Assembly: GCA_036365515.1 (NCBI GenBank)
Contig: CM070874.1
Location: 62,639,583 to 62,703,582 of the forward strand
Direction of reading: 5' to 3'
Length of the DNA stretch: 64,000 nucleotides
DNA from: Torymus aiolomorphi
Lineage: Eukaryota > Arthropoda > Insecta > Hymenoptera > Torymidae
Position numbers and translations under genes: made by a program. This document shows positions 1 through 11,462 of this stretch, piece after piece (position 1 is the first letter of the stretch; the number at the start of each line of letters is the position of its first letter). The notes beneath the pieces are model-generated. The model searched no databases. It saw nothing but the letters and a program-made list of their open reading frames with translations, and was not told the DNA's origin.

Positions 1-12
1 TTATTTATCGAA

Positions 13-115
13 ATAAATTATGCACAGTTAAAATCTACATCGATATGATCTACACATGATGTAGAATTTAATTGTGTAAACTATCTTAGTGTACACTACA
101 TATGTGTACATTTTT
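13..115. repeat. dispersed GTGTA-rich repeat, copy 1
   Basis: This copy shares most of its sequence with 53648-53745: ATCTACACATGATGTAGA in this copy corresponds to a matching tract there, followed by a GTGTAxACTATCT tract. A more diverged relative lies at 52376-52560. No coding capacity is visible. It is an interspersed repeat of unknown class. The rest of 116-618 is AT-rich and holds nothing I recognise. Confidence 0.5.
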
Positions 116-618
116 AGGCACGACCGCTTCTCGGAAGAGCCTTATATTTTCACTAGAGCGAAAATTGTAACACTTCAAAAACGAACAATTTGTTGCATAA
201 AAACTATTTTCCACCCAGAATTGGTTCATTTTAGGCGTTTTTTATGATATATGTGTGTATGTCCGTTCGTATGTAGTCAAGTTTATGGAATATCTCTGCG
301 AATTTCCAATAGTTCTTAACGAATTTTGGCCAAGATACTCGTCTAATTATAAGTAAGTTCCAGTCTTATACCGAGCCGAATCGATCAACAAATAAAAAAA
401 CGCCAGAGCAAATAAAAATTTGAAACAATCGATTTTTGAACATAATGTGAACAAAATTCATTTTACGTCAAAAAACAACAAATGCATCTGCTAAAACTAA
501 TTAAAACACGTCTTTTTTATATGGAAAATTTTTTTCTATGAACAATATTTAACAATGTAATAGAGAAAAAACCGCTAAAATCATCAGAAATAGTCGTTTT
601 TTTTGCTATTTCTTTACA

Positions 619-1143
619 GGATTTGATTTTACACAATAATGTTAAATGTAAAAGTTATAGATAATATTAAAACAAAACTTTTTCCTGTTAAATATTTTTT
701 TGTACAATCAATTCCTGACGAGTTAAACTCATAAAAACGATTTTTAACGCCTAAATATACATAAAATGGACTATTTTCGGCTATAACTTGACAAGATTTG
801 ATTTTATACAAAAATGTTAAATGTAAAAGATGTAGATAATATTTAAACAAAACTTTTTTCTATTTAACATTTTCGTGTAAAATCAACTCCTGTCGAATTA
901 GACTTATAAAACCGATTTTAAACGTCAAAACATACATAAAATGGACGATTTTTGGCTAAAACTTGACAGGATTTGATTTTACACAAACATGTTCAATACA
1001 AAAGTTCTAGATAATATTTAATCAAAACTTTTTCCCATTTAACATTTTCATATAAAATGGATTCCTGACCGCTTAGACCTATAAAAACGATTTTTAATAC
1101 CTAAATACACCTGAAATAATCGATTTTCGCTTATCATACAAGA
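619..1143. repeat. diverged tandem repeat, 175-bp period, three units
   Basis: GATTTGATTTTACACAA-like unit starts occur at 619, 794 and 969, and a degraded fourth begins near 1142, giving a 175-bp period. Each unit also contains an AAATGTAAAAG tract, a TTTAACATTTTC tract, ATTCCTGACG and ATAAAACGATTTTTAA. The units differ at many positions, so the array is old. A 73-residue ORF on the minus strand (629-850) is only the repeat read in one frame. Confidence 0.75.
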
Positions 1144-1554
1144 ATTTGACTTTCAATAAAACTGTAATATTATATAAGTACATGTTAAAGGAATATCATG
1201 TATACAAAAAAAAACTTTTGTGTAATGTATGAGCTATAAATGTTGTAATATGGTAAATTTCAATGCATAAAGAATGCAATGTTCTAGCTGACTCAGTCTT
1301 ACAGCATGTAGAAAACTATTAAATAGGCAAGTCTCACTGGGTAGAAGTCTGCGAAATACATAATGATGTATTTTAATACAACAGATACCCTGAAGCCAGT
1401 TCTTACACCCTGACTAAACTTAGAAATTAAATAGACGAGCTAATATTACCAGGGATAACTACCTACCCTTATCGCATTTAACAACACACACAGCACTTAT
1501 ATAATATTTCCCAGTTCCTATTACCTATCCTCTCACACATTAAAGCACTAACAC

Positions 1555-1610
1555 TCGAAGATCACTTACAGCTGCAGAAGTTGCAAAATAGGGCTGGACG
1601 GTCTAGGTTG
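1555..1610 (+). pseudogene. LINE reverse-transcriptase C-terminal scrap
   Basis: One plus-strand frame reads LQLQKLQNRAGR, which resembles the conserved LQxxQNRAxR stretch near the end of the reverse-transcriptase region of many non-LTR retrotransposons. No catalytic motif is recognisable upstream and stops follow soon after. This is a short motif match, so confidence is low. The surrounding 1150-1800 has mixed composition with no other recognisable gene. Confidence 0.25.
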
Positions 1611-1804
1611 GCACTATTCCATGGATGCCAGTCTGCTGAGAATCATCTAACAGCGATCCACCGTGTCAGTAACCACACCACCTAGGAGAAAAGTACTGAC
1701 AGAGACCGTCAATTGTGTTTCAATATCAGGGACTGCCTCAGCCTAGGGATCAGCAAAGCGCATGAACAGCAGATCAGTCCCTATTCTGGGGTACAAGCGA
1801 GGAG

Positions 1805-2170
1805 AGTTGAGCACCTAAAAACCATATATGACTAATAAATAGATGACTCAAAAAAACATACCATACAAAAGAAAAGTCTGCAGCAATGGCTGTTGTTCAC
1901 TCACTGTACCAGCTTCCTGTAACAACTAGAGGGGAAGAACTGGTGGAGACCTTAAACCGTTGTTTCACTGAAGACGCTGAAGACACAAGCAGCAGCTTAA
2001 CTGTACACATAGTCACTAGTGTAAGAGCCAAACAAGGAAAGTTGAGCACCTAAAAACCACATATAATTAATAAATAGATGACTCAGACAACATTTAAACA
2101 CCCAAGAAACAGTCTGCAGCAGTGCCCGTCGTTTACACTACTCTCGCTGCCACAGATACCTGCAACAAGC
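1805..2170. repeat. tandem duplication, 235-bp period
   Basis: AGTTGAGCACCTAAAAACCA begins at 1805 and again at 2040. Both copies continue through TAATAAATAGATGACTCA and an AGTCTGCAGCA tract. The two copies are diverged by substitutions and indels. Short ORFs at 2078-2702 on both strands overlap one another and resemble nothing known, so I treat 2170-2800 as non-coding. Confidence 0.6.
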
Positions 2171-2799
2171 GAAAGTACCATCAGCTCACCCATCAGAGAG
2201 GTTAGGAACGAGAAAATGCCTACTAAATCTGCTCTCGCCGCTGACACACTGCCTTCCCATCTCCGACGAATCATCGACAATCGACGAACACGATGAAAGG
2301 GCGAACACGATTCACCAGGGCGGCATACTACAGCAGTCACAGTCATCGCTGGGGACGCCGGGAGCCAGACGATTCGATTGTTGACAACACACACCATGGA
2401 TTCATGTGCGCCACGGCTGACGGCACGCCGCACTACTCAGCAGTAGCAGAAAGCGCGAGCGATCATATATATAGATATATCTTATACTTCGTGGTCGCAC
2501 GAGTCGCATGTGTTTTTCCGCTGTTCTTGGTGTGCGAACGCAGCCTAGCCGAGGCACGGTAGTATACATAGGTCTGAAAAGTGTATGGGAGCGTCTACAA
2601 CCTGCCACCCAGCGTCTGGGTTTCGGTTTTCGGTCGAGGAAAACTAGACAAAAAGTCCCTAGAGCCCCAAGGGAGGGGGTTCGTACCAACTTCGTAAAAT
2701 GACAACAAAACAGAACGCCATAACCTGTACAAATTTCGGAGCACACAGAAGAATTCTTTTCATCTCTGTTTGCATACAGCTGATCACAATAGTTCAATA

Positions 2800-3366
2800 A
2801 TTAATAGCCAAATAGTGCATTTATTTATTGATTGCTATTAAAATTGTAAGTTCATTTTTATTATTATTTATTAAATATAATTCTACTGATTTCTTCAATT
2901 AAAAATATTGGTTTTCTAGATATATGAACCATCGCCTATAGAAAATTTTGGCCCTACGTGAAACATACTCTTATTTTTATTGGAATTGATGTACCTTTTA
3001 CTAGTCATTACAAAGTAGCAGTACTTTAAGAAAATTACCTGTTAACATTGTCATGGCAATGCATGGATGGCAAACTTTAGATCAACTAAACAAAACAACA
3101 AAATAATTTGTGCCTCAGATCATTTTGTTTCGTCAGAAGCAATCACTGGAATAATCGTCATAAATAAAGAATGAACTCTGTACATAATCAATATTTTTAT
3201 ATATTGTAGAATACAAATAAAATATCAATATATATATCAAATTAAAGTTTTTATTGTCTTTTTAAGCAATCTAATACAATAATAAAGTACAAAAGTAAAG
3301 TATGTTATTTAATTTATAATTATATTAATTTATTCGTTATAAAAATATTCAAATTTTCACTAATTT
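2800..3366. other. AT-rich 3' flank of the MADF gene
   Basis: AT-rich sequence without ORFs. On the minus strand an AATAAA polyadenylation signal occupies 3329-3334, about 33 nt beyond the stop codon of the MADF gene, which supports 3367 as a true 3' end. Nothing else is recognised. Confidence 0.5.
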
Positions 3367-4592
3367 TCATTTGATAAATTTCTTGAATATACACATAATT
3401 TTGATAAAAGCTACACCTTTTTTTACATCGTCTAATCTTTGCATTTGTTGACAGATGATATTGACCCTTGCAACCAGTGAAGGATCATGATCACTTCTCT
3501 TCTTCAAGTCGTGCAATAAATCTTTTAAAGATTCTTGCTGCTTAGCAGCTACACTTTTATTTTTCTTTCCAGCTCTCATTGGATTCTCAACTGATGCTTC
3601 TTGGGTAGAAGTAGATGCTGAGTTGAAAGTTGAATGTAATTTTAACAGAGGTGCTGAATTCTGATTATCTTGCAAAAAATTACTCTTTGAATGATTTTCT
3701 GTCCATGCAGATGATGATGCTGTAGATCGCCCTTTAGAGCTAGATGCTTGATTGAGAGAAGGTTCTGGCACCCTTAATGATGAGTATGATGCAGCAGATG
3801 CTGATGTAGATCGTCCTCGAGAATTAGATCCTAGGTCGAGAGAAGGTTTTATTACTGCTGATGCAAAATTCTCTGTTGGTACCGCATCCACATATTCATC
3901 CAGTACCTTTAGTTGCCATGCCTCATAATAGCGACTTACTTGGTAATTTTGGTTTTCGTCAGCATTGATATTCTCTATGAATGGGTAATCCTCTACGTTA
4001 AAATTATCTTCATCTTCACTTTCAATTATTGATCCAACCTCACTTAGAACTTCTTTCTCAGTACTCATCATATAGGGCCTTAAAAACGAGCACAGCATAC
4101 TGATTCTTTTTTCCAGCTTCGAAAATGGCTTTTTTTTCAGCATTTTTTGAACTACTTTCTTATAAATTCGGCGCAAGTAGGACCATCTTTTTGAAAGATC
4201 AGGATCTGTAACAAACAAAATAAAATAAAAAATAAAATGAAGTTTTTAAAATTATCATTTTAATCTGACAAAAAATTAAAAAAAAAAAAAAGAAAAGTAT
4301 TTACAGATGTACAAATCATTATCAAAAGATTTATGTAGAAAAAAAACAAAATAACAAAAATAGATAGATATGTAAAGAGCTTACCTGTCATTTTATATCC
4401 ATATAGATTATAGAAAGTGCTTGACATTTCATTGAAAAACAGCCTTCTATCCCCAACAGTGCTACTTCTATTGGGTTTGTTGTTGTTTATGTTCGATACA
4501 TCATAGATGTAAGGTGCTTTTTCCACATGATGTGCGATGAATTCGTCAATTACTTCCATCAAATTGCCATCAGTAGTTTTGTAGTCGTCCAT
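3367..4592 (-). CDS. MADF-domain (Adf-1-like) DNA-binding protein, two exons
   Basis: Two exons are read on the minus strand: 4592-4385 and 4205-3367, encoding 348 aa. The donor CAG|GTAAGC and the acceptor TTGTTACAG|AT join in phase and restore an unbroken MADF domain at about residues 10-100. Visible motifs are EFIAHHVEKAPYIYDVSN, then RRLFFNEMSSTFYNLYG, then DPDLSKRWSYLRRIYKK. MADF domains are Myb/SANT-related DNA-binding modules, many in insect transcription factors and some carried by transposons. The middle is Ser-rich with a duplicated motif (SRGRSTSAS and SKGRSTASS), and the C-terminal 50 residues resemble a BESS-type helix region. The start ATG has a good context (GGAGAAATGG). A second MADF gene starts 360 bp away on the other strand, so the 4593-4951 gap is a shared promoter region. 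It could be a host gene or the accessory ORF of a Harbinger-like transposon; no transposase was found. Confidence 0.75.
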
Positions 4593-4951
4593 TTCTCCCT
4601 TTTAAAGTAGTTTAAGTAATATAATTAGTAATATAAGTAATAGACACTTCGTCGTAATTTCAGTCGATCGACCGTCGCCTGAGCGTACTTTTGCTGGAAT
4701 GATCAGCAGCGACGGCGCTCTTCCCGTGTCAGATTTTGCCGTGCCCCCTCCACTACCAGATAGAAGTACCGGGAAAGCTTGCTAACGTAAAATGCATACT
4801 TGGTAACTGATCACGTGACTATTCAAGAAGCTTTGGCAGAAGTCATTACTACTTTTCAAATCGACAGAAACATACTCGGACAGTGAACAGTATCGAATTG
4901 GATTTAAAAAGTATACGTACCTATTTATGAAAGGATTATATTTTATAAAAA
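4593..4951. promoter_or_regulatory. shared upstream region of the divergent MADF pair
   Basis: This 359-bp gap separates two head-to-head start codons, so any promoters must lie here. Its centre (about 4640-4780) is noticeably richer in GC than the flanks and contains the short palindrome CGATCGACCG. No clear TATA box is seen. Bidirectional use is inferred from gene orientation only. Confidence 0.4.
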
Positions 4952-5814
4952 ATGGTCTACGAAACCATAATTGAAGAGGTGCGAATACGTCCATATATTT
5001 ATGATAAGAGCTCACTTGATTATAAGAAACCGGATTTGATAGCACTCGGATTTCAAGAAATCGCTAATTTAATTCAAGAAATATGGACGATACAGTTATC
5101 AGGTAAGCTCATAATAAATTATAATCTCTAAAATTATTATTATTTCTTTCATCAGAAACAAAAAGGCTGTATGACGAAAAATTTATCAATTTTTTAGCGA
5201 CCAACGTACAAGGCTTATGGGAAGAATTATACAGGAATTTTAAAGATGCTTATTTGCATAATAAAATGCAGCCTTCAGGTTCCGGGGCCTGCAATAGAAA
5301 ATGTAATTTCTATGAAAATCTATTGTTTTTAACACCTTCATTAGACCATCGAGAATCTGTATCTTCTCTTCCTGCTGCTGCATTGCAAAGGAAAAGGCAC
5401 AGCAAGAACCTTACAGTATAACCACCAGTTAAAGTGCCAAAAATAGATAAGTCTGTGTCTTCTCTTCCTGCTGCTCATACACTGCCGAGGAGAAGCATTT
5501 GGTTAAATAATAATGACAGCAACAACCTTGCAGTACGACAACCAATTAAAGTCCCAGAGTTAGATAAATCAACAAGTAAAAAATTAAATCAGCAGCAAAA
5601 CTCAATAGAAATTTTACACGATGCAAAGAACGTAATTGAACAGAGTACCGCCAAAGTGATTTCAGCAATAAGTAAACCACAAGAACAAAAATCAAAGAAT
5701 ACAGATGATTATTTTCAAATTTTTTATGAAAAGATGAATGAAGTTAATGTTTCCGAAAGGGATAATTGTTTAGTGCAAATTATTGAATGTCTTGAAATTT
5801 TGAATGAGTAATTA
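4952..5814 (+). pseudogene. second MADF-domain gene, broken by an in-frame stop
   Basis: Exon 1 (4952-5102) starts MVYETIIEEVRIRPYIYDKS, the start of a MADF domain, and ends at donor CAG|GTAAGC. Exon 2 may begin at 5156 (after CATCAG) or at 5198 (after TTTTTAG). Both keep frame, and 5198 gives more usual MADF spacing before GLWEELYRNFKDAYLHNKM. A TAA at 5419-5421 interrupts the frame; beyond it the same frame stays open to 5811 (stop 5812-5814) and ends in a BESS-like helix (DDYFQIFYEKMNE to LEILNE). The stop lies in one half of an internal duplication: SVSSLPAA occurs at both 5353 and 5455, and where the downstream half reads VRQPIKVPE the upstream half has V, stop, PPVKVPK. Either the gene is dead or it makes a MADF-only protein of about 124 aa. 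Confidence 0.6.
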
Positions 5815-5939
5815 TACTTTACTTTTGTACTTTATATTGTATTAGATTTATACGACTTAATATTAATTTTAAAGCGAATCTTTCAGAATCTTTTGGAGAT
5901 ACTATATTTAAACGTCCAATAGCATAATGTTTTCGTTCA

Positions 5940-7694
5940 CGTTCACGTTTTACCCTCAAACTTTTTTTGCGTTAAATATATAATAATGCAGTATATTAAC
6001 GTATTTTATATTATTTGCAAATTTATCATTTTTATTCAAGTCAAACCACGCTGTTAAAGTTGTTTTCCAATTATCAAGAGCATCTATTTCATAATTTTCT
6101 TCAAAAACAATTTTTTGTTGATTTTCTGTATGAACTTCTAAACGGATAACAGTATGACTCCTTCCACATAAGGGAAATTTTTATAACCGCCATGCTGCTT
6201 CTATTGGACTCAAGTACCGGCCATCAATATATTCAGTAATTTCATCATATATTCCATTTCTTTTGTCATCATTTTTTTTTTAATGTACAAAAAGCTCTAT
6301 CACTACCTTTATGTATATAATCAAAAATATATTTGATGCTTTGAATTGAAGCACAATATTCAACATTAATATGACATTTATATTTTTCTAATAAAAATTT
6401 ATTGTAAGGAACTACCATTGAATTATCTACTGGAATAATTTTTTTACTTCTTTTAAGTCGATATGTGTAATTATCAGAAGAATTATTTGTTCGTTTATAT
6501 TGAGGATAACCATTTTTTTTAAATGTTGTTGACGATTGAAAAGGTTTAGGAAAATTTTTTTTACAAACGTCTTTACATTTATCGTAGCACGGAGAATTTT
6601 CACTATGTGGTCCATGTAACATATGTTTTATAACTAATTTTTGTAATTTTTTATCATAAAATCGTGAAAATTCGATATTTGAGGGCCAATCCGTGGAATA
6701 TGGAGTAAAATAAAAAAATCCATATAAATTACATTTAGCAAAAAAAAAAAAAAATTTGTTATCATTATTAGAAGGTATCTCAGCAGAAATGTGTTTATTA
6801 ATAGCTTCTGGTGTCATTAATTTATTTTTATGATCTACTACAAGATGTGCATTCGGTAATCCTCTTTTCTGAAATTCAATAGTATACACATAAGCTAAAG
6901 CATTTCCAAAAATTTGATGGTTTTCTATATCATTAAGTAAACACTTAAATTTTGTATAAAATAATCTAACTGTAATATTTGGTATATCATTGGGCGTAGT
7001 TCCGATAGGAAATGTCGTTAATACATTTTTTAATTCTTTCCACTTAGGATTACACGTCGTAGTTATAAATAAATGAGGTCGACCAATATTTCTTACTATT
7101 GCCATTGCATCTTGATAATGTTGCTGCATATATCTAAGACTACCTATATAAGTTGCTGGTAGTACAAAAATATTTCCTAGTCTTTCTTTTTTTTCAAAAT
7201 TTTCTGATATATTTAATGCACTCTTTATATCATGATCCCTCAAACCTTGATAACATTCAGTACGTAATTTTTGTTTGTTTCTGCCTAAAATGATTCATTC
7301 TATTGTTTTCTATCATAATATAGGCATGTAAAAAGAATTGTTGGGTTAGTCTCCCTCCAAATAAAAGTGGATTGCAATTTTCTGAATTTGGTCTGTAAGC
7401 TAATCTATAAGAATAGTGCTGTAATATTGTTAGAAGGTTTTCTTTTGAATCATATGGTTTTTTAATATAACCAATACTCGAGCCTAAATCTCCTGAAGGA
7501 AAAAATAATGGAAATACCATTGGGTCAACATGATGTGATAATTTACTTAAATATGTGTATTCTTTTTCATTAGAACTATTTTTCCGACAAAAAGTTGCTC
7601 TGTAATTAATTGGTCTCGTTAATTGCGGAGAAAAGGCGCGCATTATAATAAATGCGCGAACGCGCTTCTTGCGCTGATGGCAGGAGGGTGGCAT
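5940..7694 (-). pseudogene. Helitron Rep/helicase-type transposase remnant (N-terminal and Rep part)
   Basis: Three minus-strand segments in different frames rebuild the front half of a Helitron protein. Positions 7694-7257 hold the Helitron-like N-terminal region (LSKLSHHVDPMVFPLFFPSG). Positions 7290-6269 hold the Rep domain: GSLRYMQQHYQDAMAIV, then RPHLFITTTCNPKWKE, then the HUH site, then the tyrosine motif YIFDYIHKGSDRA. Positions 6266-5940 continue with DEITEYIDGRYLSPIEAAWR and GRSHTVIRLEV. Breaks are a frameshift near 7260-7290, a homopolymer-A frameshift at about 6268-6278 and a stop after AAWRL near 6180. The HUH site reads GLPNAHLVV, so the first histidine is Asn (codon 6853-6851). 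No helicase domain follows. Helitrons transpose by rolling-circle replication in the nucleus; this copy cannot. Confidence 0.85.
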
Positions 7695-7804
7695 AGTTTG
7701 TTTTCAGAAAGTAGCCTGTTATTTGTGTATCGAGGTGAAGAGCTGATAACGGAGCGATGCAAAAGTTGTCGACAGTGTGTCTGCATCACAGATAGTTGTC
7801 ATTA

Positions 7805-8062
7805 GAGGGACAATGCGGAGGGACAATGCGGAGGGACGCGGAGGGACGCGGAGGGACGCGGAGGGACGCGGAGGGATGCGGAGGGATGCGGAGGGACAAG
7901 ACCCTTTTTGCGGAGGGACGCGGAGGGACGCGGAGGGATGCGGAGGGACGCGGAGGGACAGGCGGAGGGACAATGCAGACCCCAAATAACGCAAAAAAAC
8001 AGTGAATTTTACGTTATTTTGTGGAGGGCACTTTGCGGAGGGACGCGGAGGGACGCGGAAGG
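7805..8062. repeat. GC-rich 10-bp minisatellite (GCGGAGGGAC)n
   Basis: Units of GCGGAGGGAC, with GCGGAGGGAT and CAATGCGGAGGGA variants, fill 7805-7898, 7910-7972 and 8035-8062, separated by short unique inserts. Because the period is 10, three frames on each strand stay open and give repetitive Arg/Gly- or Pro/Ser-rich ORFs (7719-8005), which I do not regard as genes. The array lies just upstream of the Helitron remnant. The G-runs on the plus strand could in principle form G-quadruplexes. Confidence 0.85.
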
Positions 8063-8096
8063 TTAACGACTCAATTCAGCTTACAACTATATAGTA

Positions 8097-9279
8097 AATC
8101 TAAATATAAAACTTTCTACGAAAGTATAAAATAAGGCAAGTATAGACGTTTTTTCTGTATAATATACTCTTCCTCTCTCTCTTCCCACGCCCTCTCTCAC
8201 CCTCTCTCCCCCCTCCCCTTTCTTCCTCTCTCTCTCTCTTAACATCCGTCAAACTCTGTACCAAAAACTTTAATCACAGCTTAAATATTTTTGTTTAATA
8301 CAATCAACATGTTTAAAAAAAAAAATAATTCCTTAAGTACGTTACGTACGTTAATTAAACACAAGAAAGTACTGAAATCAATTATATTGTAGTCAAGTAC
8401 CCATAACTTAACTTGACTGACATAATACAACTTTTCGTACCTACTCAAAAATATTCAGCTAGCGGGCATGAAGTACTATTTAACACCCAAGAGGCGTAAT
8501 AGCTCTCATACTCCTACAAAACTTTATAGAACCTACGCACTTTACGTCCGTGTGGGCAAAAATTATTTAAATTATATATAACTATCTTTTACTTCGTCGA
8601 GTAAATGTATACTGAACAAATTATATGTATGTAGATTCAAATTCTTCATTGCAAATCAAACAAACGAAGTTGTGAAATCAATTACCGATAGTCAAGTAAT
8701 GCAAACAACTCTCCGAAACAACTGTATGACTGATCTCAGAAATATATTATTCTAATTTGTTCATTCTTCTATACAAATTAAACACAAGAAAGTACTGAAA
8801 TCAATTTATTGTAGTCAAGTATACCCATAAGTTAACTTGACTGAGATAATAGAACTTTTAGTACCTTGCGTGTAAAATTACATTTCACGCCCACGTTGTA
8901 ACTTCAAAAATATTCACCCAGCAGGCATAAAGTACTACTTAACGCCTAATAAGCGGAATAGCTCACATATTCCTACAACACTTTATAGAACCTACGCACT
9001 TTACTCCCGGGTAGACGAAAATTATTAATTAATTACTATTATGCCTTCTTTTTATTTCTAAAATTAATAAGAATTTTATCAGATATTTACGAAGTCAATG
9101 CCTATATAAAAAAATTACATAGTTACCAACACATCCCCATTTTTCATTATTTTTTCTCAATTTTGAAATTTCTATAATATTACGCATCTTGGGAGGACAC
9201 GAGAAGTCTAGAGCTGCTCTAGCAGGGGTGGTCGTCCAATCTTCCATACATACTTGGCGGGCCCGACGGTTTGCAGTTT
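8097..9279 (+). repeat. left arm of a 3-kb inverted repeat
   Basis: This arm of about 1,183 bp is the near-exact reverse complement of 9890-11070. The pairing was checked at the outer end (AATCTAAATATAAAAC), through the CT-rich tract at 8170-8240, and at the inner end (GACGGTTTGCAGTTT). The arm itself contains two diverged direct copies of a 458-bp unit: an AATATTCA(G/C)CxAGC(G/A)GGCAT tract at 8450 and 8909, and AACACAAGAAAGTACTGAAA at 8358 and 8780. Confidence 0.9.
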
Positions 9280-9889
9280 ACCGGTGAGCTTTGTAAATGT
9301 AGAATACTAGATTTTTGCATATACCTATAAGTCCACCATAAATACCGTTTAAATATAATATCCCTACATGTACTGTGTGCATAATCATGATTTACTTTTA
9401 TTACCTAAAATATTTTTCCTTGTGTTCGTCTTTTTTATATGGGAATGAAATAAAAAGATACATATAAATTCATAGTCTATTCAAAAGAGCTTTAAATTTT
9501 ACTAACTATTTTATGAGCCACCTATTTTTATCCTTTTCCCGCGTGTAAATATCATATGAGATCTTATATGAGTATTTCGGACATCAGGTCAGATAAGACA
9601 TCATGTTATGAGTATTTCGGACATGACATCAGATAAGACTCATATATGTTATGTCATCTGCAATTTTATATATTATGGGACCTCATATGTGATCTCATAT
9701 GGGATCTGATGTCCGATATTCTCATATGAGATCTCATATGAAATTTTCATCTGTGTTTGGACTTTTCTATTTAAAAAGAGTAATATATTCACGGATCAGT
9801 ATTTAATATCTAGAAGCAATTGATTTATACATTTTATCTGATCTTTAAACGTATGAATATTCATATGAAAATGACAATGTCTACACCTT
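9280..9889. other. spacer of the 3-kb inverted repeat
   Basis: This unpaired loop of 610 bp is AT-rich. Within 9548-9741 it has two tandem copies of an ATGAGTATTTCGGACAT unit about 41 bp apart and a weaker internal palindrome built from CATATGAGATCT. No coding region or transposase is seen, so the whole structure appears non-autonomous. Confidence 0.6.
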
Positions 9890-11070
9890 AAACTGCAAAC
9901 CGTCGGGCCCGTCAAGTATGTATGGAAGATTGGACGACCACCCCTGCTAGAGCAGCTCTAGACTTCTCGTGTCCTCCCAAGATGCGTAATATTATAGAAA
10001 TTTCAAAATTGAGAAAAAATAATGAAAAATGGGGATGTGTTGGTAACTATGTAATTTTTTTATATAGGCATTGACTTCGTAAATATCTGATAAAATTCTT
10101 ATTAATTTTAGAAATAAAAAGAAGGCATAATAGTAATTAATTAATAATTTTCGTCTACCCGGGAGTAAAGTGCGTAGGTTCTATAAAGTGTTGTAGGAAT
10201 ATGTGAGCTATTCCGCTTATTAGGCGTTAAGTAGTACTTTATGCCTGCTGGGTGAATATTTTTGAAGTTACAACGTGGGCGTGAAATGTAATTTTACACG
10301 CAAGGTACTAAAAGTTCTATTATCTCAGTCAAGTTAACTTATGGGTATACTTGACTACAATAAATTGATTTCAGTACTTTCTTGTGTTTAATTTGTATAG
10401 AAGAATGAACAAATTAGAATAATATATTTCTGAGATCAGTCATACAGTTGTTTCGGAGAGTTGTTTGCATTACTTGACTATCGGTAATTGATTTCACAAC
10501 TTTCGTTTGTTTGATTTGCAATGAAGAATTTGAATCTACATACATATAATTTGTTCAGTATACATTTACTCGACGAAGTAAAAGATAGTTATATATAATT
10601 TAAATAATTTTTGCCCACACGGACGTAAAGTGCGTAGGTTCTATAAAGTTTTGTAGGAGTATGAGAGCTATTACGCCTCTTGGGTGTTAAATAGTACTTC
10701 ATGCCCGCTAGCTGAATATTTTTGAGTAGGTACGAAAAGTTGTATTATGTCAGTCAAGTTAAGTTATGGGTACTTGACTACAATATAATTGATTTCAGTA
10801 CTTTCTTGTGTTTAATTAACGTACGTAACGTACTTAAGGAATTATTTTTTTTTTTAAACATGTTGATTGTATTAAACAAAAATATTTAAGCTGTGATTAA
10901 AGTTTTTGGTACAGAGTTTGACGGATGTTAAGAGAGAGAGAGGAAGAAAGGGGAGGGGGGGAGAGGGTGAGAGAGGGCGGGGGAAGAGAGAGAGGAAGAG
11001 TATATTATACAGAAAAAACGTCTATACTTGCCTTATTTTATACTTTCGTAGAAAGTTTTATATTTAGATT
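9890..11070 (-). repeat. right arm of the 3-kb inverted repeat
   Basis: Reverse complement of 8097-9279 with only a 2-bp length difference. Its outer end is followed by an extra copy of the terminal 67 bp (11079-11145). Two further partial copies of the subterminal unit lie at 11281-11345 and 11397-11462 (ATATTTAGG, TTAAAGTTCTTGGT, GTTTGACA). The right side therefore looks like the original repeat array and the left arm like an inverted copy of it. The ORF at 10925-11128 is the GA-rich tract read as protein. Confidence 0.9.
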
Positions 11071-11078
11071 ATACATAG

Positions 11079-11462
11079 ATTATACAGAAAAAACTTCTAT
11101 ACTTGCCTTATTTTACACTTTCGTATAGAAAGTTTTAAATATCAACACTATTATTATTAGTACAGTCATGAAAAAAATTATTACCATTTGTAGAGAGTGC
11201 TTATTGAATAGATGAGACTAGAAAAAATAAAAAGACTAGACCAATTGTGTTGTTACATTAATAATACTATTTGTTTTGCTGATTGTTTTAAAAAAATATT
11301 TAGGTTTTCATTAAAGTTCTTGGTTCAGAGTGTGACAGATGTTGATTAATTATACAGAGAAAACTCATACATTTGCCTTAGCCACTATTTGTTTTACTGA
11401 TTGTTTAAAAAAAAATATTTAGGCTCTCATTAAAGTTCTTGGTACAGAGTTTGACATATGTT
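11079..11462. repeat. extra copies of the inverted-repeat terminal unit
   Basis: 11079-11145 repeats 11005-11071 (TTATACAGAAAAAAC, CTATACTTGCCTTATTTTA, TTTCGTA). 11281-11345 and 11397-11462 repeat the adjacent inner unit at 10864-10929. These are direct repeats, so the right flank of the palindrome is a short decayed tandem array. Confidence 0.7.

Noticed and set aside
7719..8005. Pro/Ser/Arg- and Gly/Arg-repeat ORFs on both strands
   Set aside because: They are the 10-bp minisatellite read in different frames; no start context or homology.
7805..8062. CRISPR array
   Set aside because: Units are 10 bp without unique spacers, in a eukaryotic sequence.
10925..11128. 67-aa ORF at the end of the 3-kb inverted repeat
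   Set aside because: Made of the GA tract and a 67-bp tandem repeat; the other arm gives no matching ORF.
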